Assembly (NCBI RefSeq): GCF_010015585.1
Contig: NW_022985081.1
Location: 527,538-591,537, forward strand
DNA length: 64,000 nucleotides
DNA from: Eremomyces bilateralis CBS 781.70
Taxonomy: Eukaryota; Ascomycota; Dothideomycetes; Eremomycetales; Eremomycetaceae
Direction: 5' to 3'
Positions within the stretch are counted from its first letter, which is position 1; each line of letters opens with the position of its first letter. Below, piece after piece: positions 34,102 to 46,729 of the stretch. The notes beneath the pieces were generated by a model, which had not been told where the DNA came from, searched no databases, and was given only the letters and a program-made list of their open reading frames with translations. A program made the position numbers and the translations under genes.

Positions 34102-36928
34102 TCAGTCATCGAGCGGCTGCGAGCCGATGACCTTCAGGACTTCGAGTAACTTTCTCCATGCGGCACTCATGTATTCAGCCTTCTCTCCAAATCCGCATTG
34201 GATGACGACGCGAATCGTCATCATCGAGAACCACCTTCGAGCACGGTCTTCTTGCAGATTGTCGATGGGTACGTCTCGAATTCCTGGGGCCTGGGACCAT
34301 AAGTCAAGGGTCGAAGAATATGAACCACTCTGAGTGGCGGGAAAGATTCCGGGGATGGGATCGAAGGAGGGAGCAGCGGAAAGGTCGAATGTAGAGGAGC
34401 GGGGATCTGCGTCCAGCGCAGAAAAGGTGTCCGGGTGGCTTGGGTAGCTATATGCATCGGAACATGTGACGACTGGGTTGGGTCCGAGGCAAGCAGAGGA
34501 GAGGGTAGAGCGAGGGAAGATGAAATCCGAGTGGCCTGGTGAAAAGGGGTAAGGTGAGGAAAATGCAGGTGTTATGGTCGAAGATGAAATGGGGGGTGTG
34601 GAGGTCCCGATCTGCCCATCGGAGTTGAAGTAGTCTCGAATCATGTCGTCGCTTGGTCTCTGGGAAAAGCTCAGCAGGGGACCAATGCTGCCAAACCCGA
34701 CATTAGACATGGCTGCCGAGTTGCTGGGGATGTCGAACCGCTCGTCGGTGGATGAAGTGAAGGGTTGCGGAGTATCCATTCCCATAGTTGTTGCTGCATC
34801 CGAGGGGCGAGCAGAAGAGCTGCAATTGAAGTTCCGAGCGGGGTTGGAGGCAACGGCACCTACAGAAACGCACCAGAGCAGGACTCCAGCCATATCGCCC
34901 CAGAAATCCGAGGTGCCGCTCGCTTCTAATGCCTCGCGGATTCGCATGGCGAGGTTGGGCTGTCGCCTCGGCCCCCTTGGAGCATCTCTCGTAATTCCAT
35001 CGGCACCGATGATTGGCGGTGGGGTTGAGCGCGGAGCGTCGGGTCCTGTCGCTGGGTCTGTGGCAGTTCGAGATGCGACAGAAAGAGGGACTTTGTTGAC
35101 AATTGCGTAGGAATACAAGACAGCGGTTAGTCGTATAGCTTCGTACACCATGTCCGGTCGAGTTCCCGGAGGAAGGTTGTGTGCAGCAGCTTTCGCTGAT
35201 AAAATACGGGTGTGAAGATCGTATATGGTCATTAGCCTGGTTTCATGTGAACGTCGGTTGTATTGCTGATTAGACTCCGGGTATTCGTGAGCTGTTGAGG
35301 ACTTGACGTTCTCATAGGAAGTTGATCTGCAGAACGGCGCGGTATGCCCATCGTAGGAATCTTCATTGGGTTCGACGAAGAGGTTGGTCATGTCGCGCGC
35401 GTCACAGATGAGCTCGTATATCGCAGGAGTACACCTTTTAGATCGAAGAACCGTGAAAAAATCGTCTCTCGGACAGTAGAGTGGCGATTCGACGATGGTT
35501 TTACTTGGATCCCGGCGTATCAGGCGAGGGTTCACCGGGATATAATCCATGTACTCTTTCCAAGGAAGCCTTTCACGAAACCCGGCTGAAAAGTACACAG
35601 CCCTGAGGTTTGTTAGTACGACTGCTCACTGCTCTATATAGATATGGCAAGTAGATTTAGGGGGTGGCTTACAAGCATGCAGTGACTGCCAATACACCAT
35701 TCATGCCAATGTTGGATAGTCCTCCGTTAGTAAATACCAGTTCCCGCAACCCTTTCGTATGGGTTGAGATGGTCCATTCGTCTCCGCGGATGACTTCACT
35801 GAGAGCTAGGTGCGCGACAGTCATCATAGTCACGTCGTGCTTTGCTCTCTCCGGATCAGACAAGGCTTCTGAAAGCATGTTCATAACCTGAATTTTCACC
35901 GCAATTGTAATGGCGCTTTCCCCTACCAATCCATTCACGGTGTCGAAGTGGACGGCTCCAAGAATGATGCCACTAAGGAAGCTAAGTCGATGCTTGATCA
36001 GAGTGGGCATCCAATATATATTCATGCCCTTGGATGAAAATGCGTGCGCCGCTGAAGAAGTGGTGGTCAGAAAAGGTCTGATACTAAACAATCTGCAGTG
36101 CGTGGATGTTGACTGACTGTGCATTTTCAGACGAGCGATATTGATACCCGACCTGCCCAGCTGAGGCATAGCGAGGAACGTGTCGATTCCGCCATCGATT
36201 ATCATCCCTGGTTCGGTGCCACTTAAAAGGAGCGCCTCGACCAAACGGCAGGCTTCTTTAACTTCTTCGACAAACTTCTTCTCCGCGTGACCTTTTGAGC
36301 TCAAGAGTCCTTGACGAGCGAGCTGCAAATGCGCTGTATAATATCGACTGAGACCCTGTGACACCGCCTTCGGACGGCCTGCTGCAATGACCATTTGATG
36401 CCCTGGTGTTACACTGCAAGGGTGCGTACCGATCTCAAGGGTGCTTCGAGACGGAGCAGGCTGCCTCGACGATTGTAGCTCTATTTCGCTAGGTTGGCCT
36501 TCCACCTTTGAACTGGATTCGCCATGACTTAGAGTGGCCGCATCCTTCTTCTGTAGAAAGTTCATCATAACATGGGAGCGGATGGATTTGAGCTGGGCTT
36601 TCGACTGATTCGGGTTGGTGATGGTAACGAAGTGGAACGGCTCTTGAGTGCGAGCATTTATCCTGGAGCTCTTCTTCACTCGTGGCTTGGCTGTACTTCG
36701 AGACTTAGTGTGGCTGTTCTCTGGTTCCGTTAGTTACGATCCATTAGTTGTGATCTGTGGAGGAGCGAAAAGTTGCTAGGCAGATCTTGCGAACTGGCGC
36801 TCACGATCAATAGAATCCATAAGATACCCCTCCAAGCATTGCAATGTTCTCAACAGTGATTGGCCTGAGAGCACCAAGGAATTGCTTCACTTACCATATG
36901 TACTGGGCGTTTGCATCGTAGTCACCAT
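34102..36928 (-). CDS. Fungal_trans_2 (tachykinin-like family) putative regulator
   Basis: Assembled as four exons: 36928-36895, 36864-36805, 36720-35673 and 35602-34102, giving 880 aa. An internal GTCAGT...TTCAG segment (66 nt, in exon 3 near 36116-36050) could also be spliced in frame, giving 858 aa. After a short N-terminus (TLQCLEGYLMDSID) and a basic patch (KSRSTAKPRVKKSS), the motif FHFVTITNPNQSKAQLKSIRSHVM marks Fungal_trans_2-type proteins. These usually carry no Zn2Cys6 cluster, and none is seen here. GLRELVFTNGGLSNIGMN, then WKEYMDYIPV and the C-terminal WFSMMTIRVVIQCGFGEKAEY complete the domain. Exons 1-2 are small and less certain. Probably nuclear; target unknown. Confidence 0.78.
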
Positions 36929-39900
36929 CTATACTAAGTCAGCTGTAGATCTAGAAAGCTAGTTCGGCGTCACGAATAAGCAAGCACTTGAGACGTTGAA
37001 CCGAGAATATCAACCTTACATTGGCATTTGGCTCTTCCTGGCCAAAGGACATTATGCCCTCTTGAGGTTCGAGACGACCGGTTCCTGTTGCCATCATGCT
37101 CGGTGGCTAAGATGGAGGGGACGGTGGACGAAAGGGGAAAATGATATATTTGGTATAATGCTTCAACTGGGGATTGGAGAAGGCAGCGATGCACCCCTGG
37201 AACGCGGGTAAATCTCGAGTCCACGAGGTCGGAGGTGGAGCAGGAGTACGGGGGAGAGATGAGACTGTGTGCGGCGACTGGAGAAGCGATATAGGAGGTG
37301 AAAACCACCAGTTTACCGGCTAGTGAGCAACTCCAATTTGCTTCGGCCAACCACGTCGCCTCTGGCAGTCCCTAAAACGAAAATGTATTATCAATTATGT
37401 CTGATGGTCAAAGTTGGAATTGATACCACGATAAAGGAAGTTTGGAATCTAGATTCCTTCGAACGATGAATGAAAGTAGAAGCGGTCGACTTGAAAAATG
37501 GATCCCACTAACATCGGGTTTCCAACTTTCTAGGTGCGGGAATGAAACGGTTCACACGCGGGTAAGATGTTTAAAACCAAATGAATATGACTAAGAGAAG
37601 GTGTGTACGATGTGGGGGAGACTAACAAAGGCCATCAGGAAACGCGGCAGAGCAAGTAGTCATAGGAGAATAGGGAATGAGTGATTGGTATGGATGACGA
37701 AGATTTTGGGAAGCCTTATGAATATATCTGTATGCTTCAGGCTCCTCAGGGAATACCGAGAGTATGAGACAACAGAGTGCACATTGCATGCGATGTTGGT
37801 CAGAAGTCGTTCTTAGCAATTTAGGGGCTGGAATGAAGCATGATGGTGCGTCAAGGTGGAGTACCAATCGACTCTTTCGACCAGGGAGCCGGATACAGCA
37901 TGGAGAATTGCCATAATCTGAGCCAAGAGAAGCCGAGAAGTCGAGAATCGAGAGCCCCATTCGAAGTTCCTTGCTAGCCCCGGTAGCCCGAGAGAAAGAG
38001 GGTCAAGGTCCCAGGGATCAGTGTTGGTCCAATATTTCTAAGGATAAGAATTCAGATATGCCCCGAAGGCCGAACGGCTGGAAGCCTGAAACAGCTGAAT
38101 GGAGTTGCCAAGTGGCTGAGAAGTGAGTAGTTAGAGTGAGCAATGAACATGCACAGGAAGCTAGAAGTGCAAATTGCAAGGTCGAGATGAAAGGTGTAAG
38201 GCGGTGTATACATTCACTCAGGCGAGGATATTCCCAACGAGGAAGACACAGTTTTATCTGGCGTACCGCGTAACTGTTGCGTTAAGTCTAGCTAGATCAT
38301 GATGGTGTACCCAGTAGTATGCTGAGTCTCTGATGCACAATTTAATTCACGAGCGATGACTAAGGCGACGAATGGTGTGACTTGTGAACCGTGACCATGA
38401 GGTAGTAGCGTGCCAAAGACTCCTAGAGCCCACGATCGAACGTGTAATATTCCGTAGTGACCATCAAATTCCCAAGGGGCTAGGTATGCCGTAATGGCAG
38501 GCCACGCACGGCCCGAGTATCATGTAGCGGGAAATCGGTTCCTGCATGTGGATTCATGCTGGGGGTTGTAGCCTCTCGAATAGTGGAGGGAATGTTCAAT
38601 GATCGATCCTGATTCTTGTCACAAACCCTTGCGTATTCGGCAGTTATCTCCCCTCCAAACCACAAGGATATATTCAACGATTGGCCTCACAGAGTCACAA
38701 CTTAAAGGTGAATTGGGGTAATAGCATTTTATGCTCGTTGCTCGGTTGAGACTTGAGACTTGAGACTTGAGTCGGCGGCTCGGCGCTGTGTGGAGACTGG
38801 AATCGGTGGAGTGTGGAGTGTGGAACTGAGATAGGGCCGTTGGGGTCAAGAAATGAAGAAAGTGATAGGAATTGGGAATTTAAGTCTTAGGCCCTTATTA
38901 GGGTAGGGTGGGCGGAGTTTGGCGCCAAGGGCCAAAAATCCAAAATCTTCCATACTTGTGACCTGACACCGCTCGAAATCTAGTTCGCCAATTGTTTGGC
39001 GATAAAAACGTCCTCTATTAGTGTTTTCGACTAGACTCGCATTTCCAGCCCTAGAATTAGAAGAGACCTCTTCTATCAAGGATGTGATAATTCGCATCAA
39101 TCGCATGATGGTAGGGAGTGATAGGACGTGATACTGGGAAGGTACATCGGATATGGCGGAATCTAGCTCAATCCGCGTAGCGCTTAGAGAATTTGACGAA
39201 TAGGGTTTCCCGAAATATGATGTCAGTCAAAAGTCCAACCGTCCAACACGAGATTGCTGACTGTCAGCACCATATGTATATTTTAAAACAGCTTGTTCCT
39301 TCGCTTCTCAGATTTTCAGCCACCAGAAACCAAGAGGGTTGGTCAATAGACACCATGAATGCTACACACCGTACATACCATGGCGGATACGCCTTGCTGG
39401 TATGCCTTGTGATATGTGGACGTGCTCTCCTATCCTCATCGGTTCTAGTCTCACTGTGTCAGGACGGGATGTCGCGATCAGACAGCATCGTAGGATCATA
39501 GCCGATGAATCAGTCCCACTTACGCTCCTGAAGTTTCAATTGGATAAATCCGGTTAAAAATAAAGAGCAAAACTCAGTGACATGAGACGTCGGGGACGAG
39601 CCATCAACAACCGCATGACCCTCACGGGAAAGAAAAGCGGAAAACTAAATGGGTCGATATGTACGAGGTACGTAGGAGGCGGCCGCTATGAGCTTGAAGG
39701 TCACCATATATAGCACCCGAACTCGTCCTTATCACTGCGCTAAGCCCGGACTTTGGGGAGGAATACCGCACTGAATCTGCTGCTCGTCTGATTAAACAGG
39801 TGAGATTATAAGGCGGGAAGAGTGACGGTACAGGTTCGTGATAGTTTAGGATGGCGGATGGGCATCGATTTGTGATGGACTCAGTCCTACTAGATAGACG

Positions 39901-40070
39901 ATTATACACTGCTAACCACCAACTAGGGATCCAGTCTTGCCATGATGAATAGTCCACGGGATTCCGAGGAACCGAGGTACGCTCGTCGGTATTCCAAACA
40001 TTTCACAAGAACTCCTTGCTGTCCTAAGGGAAAAGAATCTAGAACGCGGTTGAACAACCAAACATAGCGC
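36929..40070. other. Gene-poor region, 3.1 kb
   Basis: No recognisable gene. ORFs are short. A 7-bp ACTTGAG triplicate lies at 38751-38771. The first ~400 bp beside the Fungal_trans_2 start could contain its 5' leader. No transposon or RNA signature is visible. Confidence 0.45.
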
Positions 40071-41427
40071 TCAGTGGGTCAATATCAATATAGAGGCTAC
40101 TGGCAGGATGAGGTGCAACCACGACTTCATCGCAACCCTCGAACCAGGCGATGTGCCTTGTCCACAGCATGTGCGATTATACTTGACGTTGTTTAATTGA
40201 GCGGCGACCTCGAACACCGAGCCGTTTCCGATGTTGTAATGGTCAACGAGCAAAAAGTTTGGAGGTCGTCCCCAGTCGCCTGTTCCTTGTCAGCGATTGT
40301 CTCTACAATGCTTGAAACTGCCACTTACTGATGCATGTGTTGGCCATCAGCCCCAAGCTTCCATTACCGTCCACAGAATTCGTCTGGTTGATCGAGGCTG
40401 TGTTGGGAATCAAAAGGTCCACTCCCATAACGCCGACCTCAATGTTGAGGTTATGATTCGCAATATACATCCTCGACAGCGCTTGTTCTCTGCTGAGGTC
40501 AGGAGGCCGCTCTTGCGTGCATGGAAAGTTGACATCAGTAGGGCTGAATGGAGTCTCCCAAATCTGACTAAACTCATCCAGAATATATGGAACCTCCTCT
40601 TGGTCGGCCTTGTAATCGAGGAAAAACACAACCCGTTTCTGCCGTAGTATCATTTCGCTGAGGGTTGGCCACCTTTCAACACTCATCGGAATCTCAGGCG
40701 GGACATAGAGGTTTGGAGTGATACCACTGTTCTGGATGGGTGCAGTGAAGTTGCCGACTTCGACGAGATTGGCGTTGCCCAGGATAATTGTGAGGACGTC
40801 GTATGGATGCTGCCGAACCCATCCAGCTACTGTTTTCAAGTAGTCTTCTAGCGTGCCGACATTGAGCATATCGCAGCTGGAATGGCATAGATACATGGTA
40901 TCATTCACCGAATGTACCTGTCCTTGAAGCATTCGGACTCCATCGTTGAGTTGGTCGATCACTCCGAGATACTGATTCGATGCCGCATTTCCTTGTCGTG
41001 AAAACGGGGAGTTATGCGCCGCAACCTCTGTTATGTTCGAATACCTCCGGGTACAGAACTCAAGATAATTGTTACACGGTTGTGTGTTTATCGGCTGTGC
41101 CGATGTCGTTGTCTGTGTGGCATTTCGCGTTGAGTTTCCCCCAATGAGGGTAACCTCCTGTGTCGTCGCCGATGAACCTGACGTTTCTGTCACATTTAAG
41201 AGCGTGGGTACTGGCTCTGATTGCCCGCTGCCGAATGTTCCGGTTGTTGAGATCGTTCGCGTACCCGTGTACGAAATGTATGAGGCTTCGGTGCCCGTTG
41301 GGACTTCATCCGGTACTATTGAATTAAGGATCGTGCCTGAGAGGACATAAGTTGATCCACTGGATTCAAGCTGCGCATAGGCAGGTAGGAAGAGAAGGCT
41401 AATGAGAGATGGAATGGAGGGTTTCAT
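40071..41427 (-). CDS. Secreted PI-PLC-like phosphodiesterase, likely GPI-anchored
   Basis: Exons 41427-40329 and 40279-40071 encode 435 aa. A signal peptide (about 1-18, ending AYA) is followed by a Ser/Thr-rich, N-glycosylation-rich stretch (residues 20-115). The PLC-like TIM barrel starts at CNNYLEFC. The first catalytic His is probably His138 (EVAAHNSPF) and the second His182 (MYLCHSSC); DGVRMLQGQVH, YDVLTIILGN and KRVVFFLDYKAD are typical. Splicing (A|GTAAGT ... GAACAG) joins NTCI to SDWGRPPNFLLVDHYNIGNGSVFEVAAQ, the conserved family end. A final hydrophobic tail (WLHLILPVASILIL) suggests a GPI signal. Substrate unknown. Divergent from the SUR7-like gene. Confidence 0.88.
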
Positions 41428-42243
41428 CCTTCCGACCTATCCCCAAAGACAACTACACGGGATGGACAAAGAGCTATGAGAGAAGGGAGTAGTCCATTAA
41501 GTGAGAGAGAATGAATCGAAAATATTTGGAAAAATCGACGATGTCCGCAACGAACCAATCCTCGAGAAACGCCGATCGTAGGGGAGAAAGTGGGTATATA
41601 AGGATGTTGTGGAGATCACTTATTCAAAGGATCCATCGATCTTCACCGAGCATGGCAAAAGCGGACATCGACCAGTACGCAATTTGAACAGCAAAATTCG
41701 ACAGATGAATAGGGAATGACAAGAACTTGGCGAGAACTGTAATACTGTAATATCGGCAATGAGCCAAAAAATCTTTGAAACTCGAATAAAAAGTAAATGT
41801 TCTTGTCTATCAAAACAGACCAGAGTAAAACTGCGAACGCACCGACACGTCGATCCCCAAAATTGGTTTGGAGTTTCTGTTCAACAATGACGACATGGTT
41901 CGGACAACACACATCCAAGACCCATAACAACCACAACGATGTGCTGCCTATCTTAAGGGATAATTATGGAGCAATATTCGAGGTAAATATGTGATTTGAC
42001 GAGATTTCTTTGTTCTTCAGCATCGTCCAGTCCACACGTCGTGTTTCGCCCTCAACTGGACGGGTACATGGATTATATGCGGACCTGGATACGACGCTCA
42101 GCTGGAAGTTTTCCGGGATATTGTTCCATTCTGAGGATTTGAAGTGTTCCTTTCCTTCCCTTTTGACGGTTTCGTATATTCAGAGTGAACCGTTGTCAGG
42201 ATACACAACACAGGCGGTTCAGACAGCGCTGTCCAATATCAAC
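41428..42243. promoter_or_regulatory. Divergent promoter region, PLC-like / SUR7-like
   Basis: 816 bp between two opposite ATGs, with A/T-rich patches near 41515-41530 and 41735-41800. No ORF inside has a domain. Likely carries both promoters. Confidence 0.5.
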
Positions 42244-43303
42244 ATGGTTTCCTTACCCTTCAAAACCTTTCGAATATCAAGGACCAGCGCCAATGGTGCA
42301 GTTCCTGGAGACTCAGTTAGAGACGCTGATGGTCGGACGACCAACAAGGAAGAGAAAGGATTACCAAACGGTGGTCGCGTTTCAAAGACCCAGATCAAAA
42401 GAGCAACCCAGACACGGAAGACTTTCGGTCTCATCTCATCCTTCTGCCTCCTGATATCGTTCATTTTCCTTATCATCGTCAACATTGGTAGCATACGACC
42501 ATCGGGTGCCTTGGCGGACATCTATTTTCTAAGAATCGACCTCTCGAATATCGTTCCGCAATCAATCCCAAATGCAGTGCTTCTCAACTCCATTGCGCAG
42601 ACGTTGGGTCTTCACGACTATTACCAGACCGGTCTCTGGAACTTCTGCGAAGGTTATGTCAACCAGGGGATATCTGCGTGTTCGAAGCCGCACTCGTTCT
42701 ATTGGTTCAACCCCGTTGAGATATTGCTGGATGAACTGCTTGCTGGCGCTTCAGGTGAGTTTGCACTGCGAGGTAATGCGTTGGTGACAACGAATACTCA
42801 CAATCGAATCAGTTGCACTCCCGGCGGACATTCTCGACGTCCTTGACATCCTCAACCTTGCCTCAAATTGGATGTTTGCCTTGTTCCTCTTCGGAACAGT
42901 GGTCACCTTCGTCATGATCTTCTTGGTCCCTCTTACCGTCTACTCACGATGGGTATCCCTCGTTATTGGAACGTTAACTGTTATCTCCATGGTAGCGGTG
43001 GTCGTTGCTTCCGTCGTTGCAACGGTGATGTTCATCATCTTCAGAAATTCGATCACTCAGGTGGCTGAATTGAATATTGACGCGGAAATTGGGAAGAAAA
43101 TGTTCGCATTGATGTGGATCGCAAGCGCGTTTTCGGTTATCGCGGCTCTCATTCAGATGGGACTTTGCTGCTGTTGTGCAAGTCGGCGAGACGTCAAGAC
43201 AGGAAGGAAGAGAGGCAACGAAAAAGCATATTCCTCCACTTTGGCGGTGTCAGAGTCTCAGGGACGGAAGAGAGGCTTTTTCGGACGGAGGAAGAATGCG
43301 TAG
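42244..43303 (+). CDS. SUR7/PalI family plasma-membrane protein
   Basis: Exons 42244-42754 and 42813-43303 encode 333 aa. Topology is four helices: one after a basic N-terminal region (KTFGLISSFCLLISFIFLIIVNIGS), then a long extracellular loop holding the family pattern GLWNFCEGYVNQGISACSKPHSFYWFNPV with paired Cys, then ASNWMFALFLFGTVVTFVMIFLVPL, SLVIGTLTVISMVAVVVASVVATVMFI and MFALMWIASAFSVIAALIQMGLCCCC. The Cys-rich end of helix 4 and a basic tail (RKRGFFGRRKNA) are cytosolic. SUR7 relatives mark eisosomes/MCC domains and PalI acts in ambient-pH sensing; sequence alone does not separate the two. The ATG was chosen as the first Met with a sensible context before the basic N-terminus. Confidence 0.88.
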
Positions 43304-43818
43304 ATGAGTTTCATCGTGTGGTCTGGTAGGATTCGGCTGTTCCTATGTGCAGATATGTGAAACGGCAGTGGATTTTGACAACCCGCAGTTGGGCACGTCT
43401 TCCAGCTGGTACTATCAGGAGTACTGCGTATCGCAAGACAATAGAAGCTTCGAATTAGAACGAAACCGGACTTCACACGACACTTGTAATAATATGCTTC
43501 TGCCACGAACTGAAGCAGAGGTTGAGGAAGGGGTCATGAACTCGGGTTATACACCCATGGTCACGTGCAGACGTGTCATTCACGTGTCAAAATAATAATG
43601 CCTTAGTGCCTGAGGCATATATTCAGGGTATCCTGATTGACCAGCTTCCTTAATAAATAAATAATAGCTGATGCCACCCAGCATTTCCCAATTTTCCACG
43701 ACTTCATCACTCATCATCGCGACATCCACCTTTAATGCGAATTCGATCACTTAACGCTACCTAAGTCTTTCAGGTTTCGACAGAAAAGTTGCCCAATTAT
43801 TTATTGACGCGAGGCACA
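43304..43818. other. Intergenic, SUR7-like to SWIM/RING gene
   Basis: 515 bp; a TAAATAAATAAT run near 43652-43668. Nothing else supported. Confidence 0.5.
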
Positions 43819-45194
43819 ATGACGGGGCAAGCTGAAGGTGCTGCAACTACAGTCCGGCGGACGAGTGGGCCTCGAAAGCGGACGATGCCCAAAGGAGGTG
43901 AGACTCCAGTGTTCGCCCGACCAGTTGAGACGGAACCACCCCGTCACAAGAACAATCAGGACTCGGAAAAGAGACTGAGCTCAGCAATTGACTCGGATTG
44001 CTTCGAGGTGGATGCGTTTGGGAATACCGTTGACCAGCCTGCTAAGCTCCAGGCACCGTCGGCCGGGGGCAGTTCGCGCAAGAGAAAGGTACTAGGCAGC
44101 ATTACCAATGATGGTCTCGGCAACAGATTAGATGGGTCTGCAATTCAGAAGCCCAATAAGAGAACTAAGAAGCAAAATGTTGAGGTTCCGGGCAAGGAGA
44201 AGCGTCTGAGGAAGTAAGCCTTTCATTCTTTAGTCATTGCTGAATAGTCATTGACCATTTATCTAGGTACCGAGATCATGCTCCTTCATCGTTCCACGAT
44301 ATCTATTTCCGTGCTAGATCCCAGAGGTAAATGCTCCAATGAACCAGAAATTGATCGTCCCGCTGATAAGCTACGAAGATTCTATGTGCTCTCAAGGAAA
44401 CGAGGCGGAACTGAGGAGTGTCCGAAGGAAGAAGTTGAATTGACTGGCTCCACGGGCAATATTTACACTGTGGAGATCAAGCCTCGACCTACGTGCAGTT
44501 GCCCACATGCTATCAAAGGGAAGCAATGCAAGCACATGGTCTACGTAAGCTGATAGCAGTGCTCTCCTGATGATTAGAGAGCTGACATACGGCCAGGTCC
44601 TCCATAAAGTGCTCAATGCGCGTTATGAATACGTCTATCAGCTCGCTCTTCTCTCTTCCGAACTCCGAGAGATCTTCGCTCGTGCGCCTCGTATCGAGAC
44701 CGAGAACACTTCAACCCAGGGGACGGACGGGAAGCGCAAGACTATCGAAGGTGACTGTCCCATCTGCTTCACAGAGTTCGAAGAGAACAAGGAAACCATC
44801 GTCTACTGCAAAGCTGCGTGTGGCCAGAACATTCACAAGGAATGTTTCGAGACCTGGGCTTCTGCCCGGCGAAAAAGCCATGATGAGGTGACCTGCCCAT
44901 TCTGCCGCAGTACCTGGGAGGGCGATCAAGACATGGTCACAAAGATCAAGAAGTCGGGAGGAAGGAATGAGGAAGGTTATGTCAATGTTGCCGATCAACT
45001 TGGCATCTCTGGCCAGCGAGGTATGTTCTGCTTGCGCTTATGACGTGTTACATATGCTTATGACGGAATGTCCAGACTACAGCACTTACAACCCATTCTG
45101 GGTTAACCGACAACGTCAAGCGGGTGCCAACGTGGGAGATTGGGACTTTGGCTTCGTACGTGAGCCCTATTTCAACCGCTCTGGATACGATTGA
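43819..45194 (+). CDS. SWIM + RING zinc-finger protein, putative E3 ubiquitin ligase
   Basis: Five exons (43819-44213, 44267-44326, 44379-44544, 44597-45020, 45076-45194) encode 387 aa. The N-terminal ~130 residues are basic and disordered, with KRKV- and KRTKK-type nuclear signals. A SWIM finger follows (CSCPHAIKGKQCKHMVY, just before residue 207), then a RING finger from about 261 to 310: CPICFTEF, CKAACGQNIHKECFETW, CPFCRSTW. SWIM then RING is the order of the ZSWIM2-type E3 ligases. Exon joins keep family-like sequence (RSQ-RFYVLSRKR, MVY-VLHKVLNARYEYVYQLALL). The end, YNPFWVNRQR, is typical of the fungal members. Partners and substrates cannot be inferred. Confidence 0.88.
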
Positions 45195-45815
45195 GGCTTC
45201 GTGTTCATGGGACGCATGAAGCTCATGGCCATCAAACGAATTCATCGCCGCTCTGTCTTCGAGTTTGAAAGGAAATTCGGACAGCGCCTGATTCACAGAA
45301 ATCGCTCGTTATAAGGAGGGCTAATTGCATACTTCCAAGGGGCAGCAGCCACAGACGGCATCAGTACGGCAAGCATATTTATACTGTCATTTACAGACCC
45401 CTTCAATCCACTCATAGCTGCAGTAATTACTGGCTGCCTCAGCATCCTGCATCTGATATGTAGTACGCAGCAATGACAACAATTTCGCCGACGTTCTAAC
45501 CATATCCATGGTCCTACTAGTGATTCTTCTGCTCAACGGCATTGAATGCCCCTTGTTTCGCCAGAAACTCCACCATTCATGCACCCGGTACTGAGTTATG
45601 CATGAACAGTTGCCCAGCCGATGTCTTCAATGACCTCTTGCCCATGACCTGCCGTCTCTCATGGGCCATGCTGATAACACTGATATGCGGTCTCTCTTTG
45701 CCACAATGTGTCGCTTCAACCATATGTTCACTCCCCTTGCAACATCCGCGAAGTGCCTACTGACGGCACATTTCCTCTTTTTTCGCTCAATAGCCTGGAG
45801 CTTCGCCAGCAGAAC
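45195..45815. other. Convergent 3' region, SWIM/RING gene / DAD2
   Basis: About 620 bp; short ORFs only, no domain, repeat or RNA recognised. Confidence 0.5.
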
Positions 45816-46345
45816 TCAATCACCAGATCCCTGCTGTGATTCCAATGCTGCAGCCTGGTCAACTGGTATCCGTACCAGCGTCTGTGGCAGCGGCGGTCCC
45901 GCATCGACTTTCGTCTCCTCTGCCACCACTTCGTCTTCCGCACCTTTCGGCTTTGGTATTTTCGCTATTGATCTAGGATTAGCTCTCTTGCCCATATACT
46001 TAAAGACTAACTCTAGGACAGCTGTGCAAACTAGGAGAATATCAAGGAGAATGAGCACGCACTCGACGCCAAACTTATTGCCCTCAACACATTCCCCCAA
46101 TTACTCAACACCGCCGCGACCGCCTCCGTCCCATCGGTCAGGGTGCTGAGCTTATCTTCCAGCGTCTCCATCTGGTCCGCCAACGCGCCGCTGAGATCCT
46201 GCAGCTCCTTCAGGCTTGCTAATTCGGCTTTCTTCTCGTTGATCCGCGCGAGGAGGAGCGGGGATTGGCCGGATGCGGAGGATGAGGCGTTGGCGGCGGA
46301 GGAGGAACGGAGGTGGGAGGGGAGGGGACGGTGGGGGAAGGACAT
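45816..46345 (-). CDS. DAD2: DASH/Dam1 complex subunit Dad2
   Basis: Exons 46345-46063 and 45964-45816 encode 143 aa. The DASH complex links kinetochores to microtubule plus ends in fungi. The helical core SASGQSPLLLARINEKKAELASLKELQDLSGALADQMETLEDKLSTLTDGTEAVAAVLSNWGNVLRAISLAS is highly characteristic of Dad2. The intron (A|GTGCGT ... AATAG, 98 nt) joins LAS to TKIPKPKG, the conserved Dad2 post-helix motif, followed by an acidic, probably disordered tail. The ATG is the first in frame after an upstream open stretch. It stands head to head with shugoshin across 384 bp. Confidence 0.92.
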
Positions 46346-46729
46346 CGTGATGGGTTGAGGATGGAACGGAGAGGTCTGGTCGGTTAAAGCGAGGAAATCA
46401 ACTATTGAATGACGGATTGGATTATACTCCACTCGTGTTGAATGAAAGGTGGTCGAGAGATAGAGGGATGAATCGCATGTAGACCCCTGTCCATCGAGAC
46501 TGCACATCTGGTCGCTCTGACGCGCCGTGACTGTTTACACCTGCAACTTTTGTTATCACCACAAGACAAGACCTCGAATGTAGTCTACAAAATCAAACTC
46601 GCACCATTAAGCCTGCCAGCGTCATGCTTGACGACCTTGAATGGTCGAATCGCATTTGAGCCCCGAACACGAATTGATTTACAACGACTATACATCCTTA
46701 TCACCGAATACAACGCTCACCAGCCCTCC
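46346..46729. promoter_or_regulatory. Shared divergent promoter, DAD2 / SGO1
   Basis: 384 bp separate the two opposite start codons. No ORF of substance. Two mitotic chromosome-segregation genes probably fire from one bidirectional region; specific sites were not identified. Confidence 0.6.
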
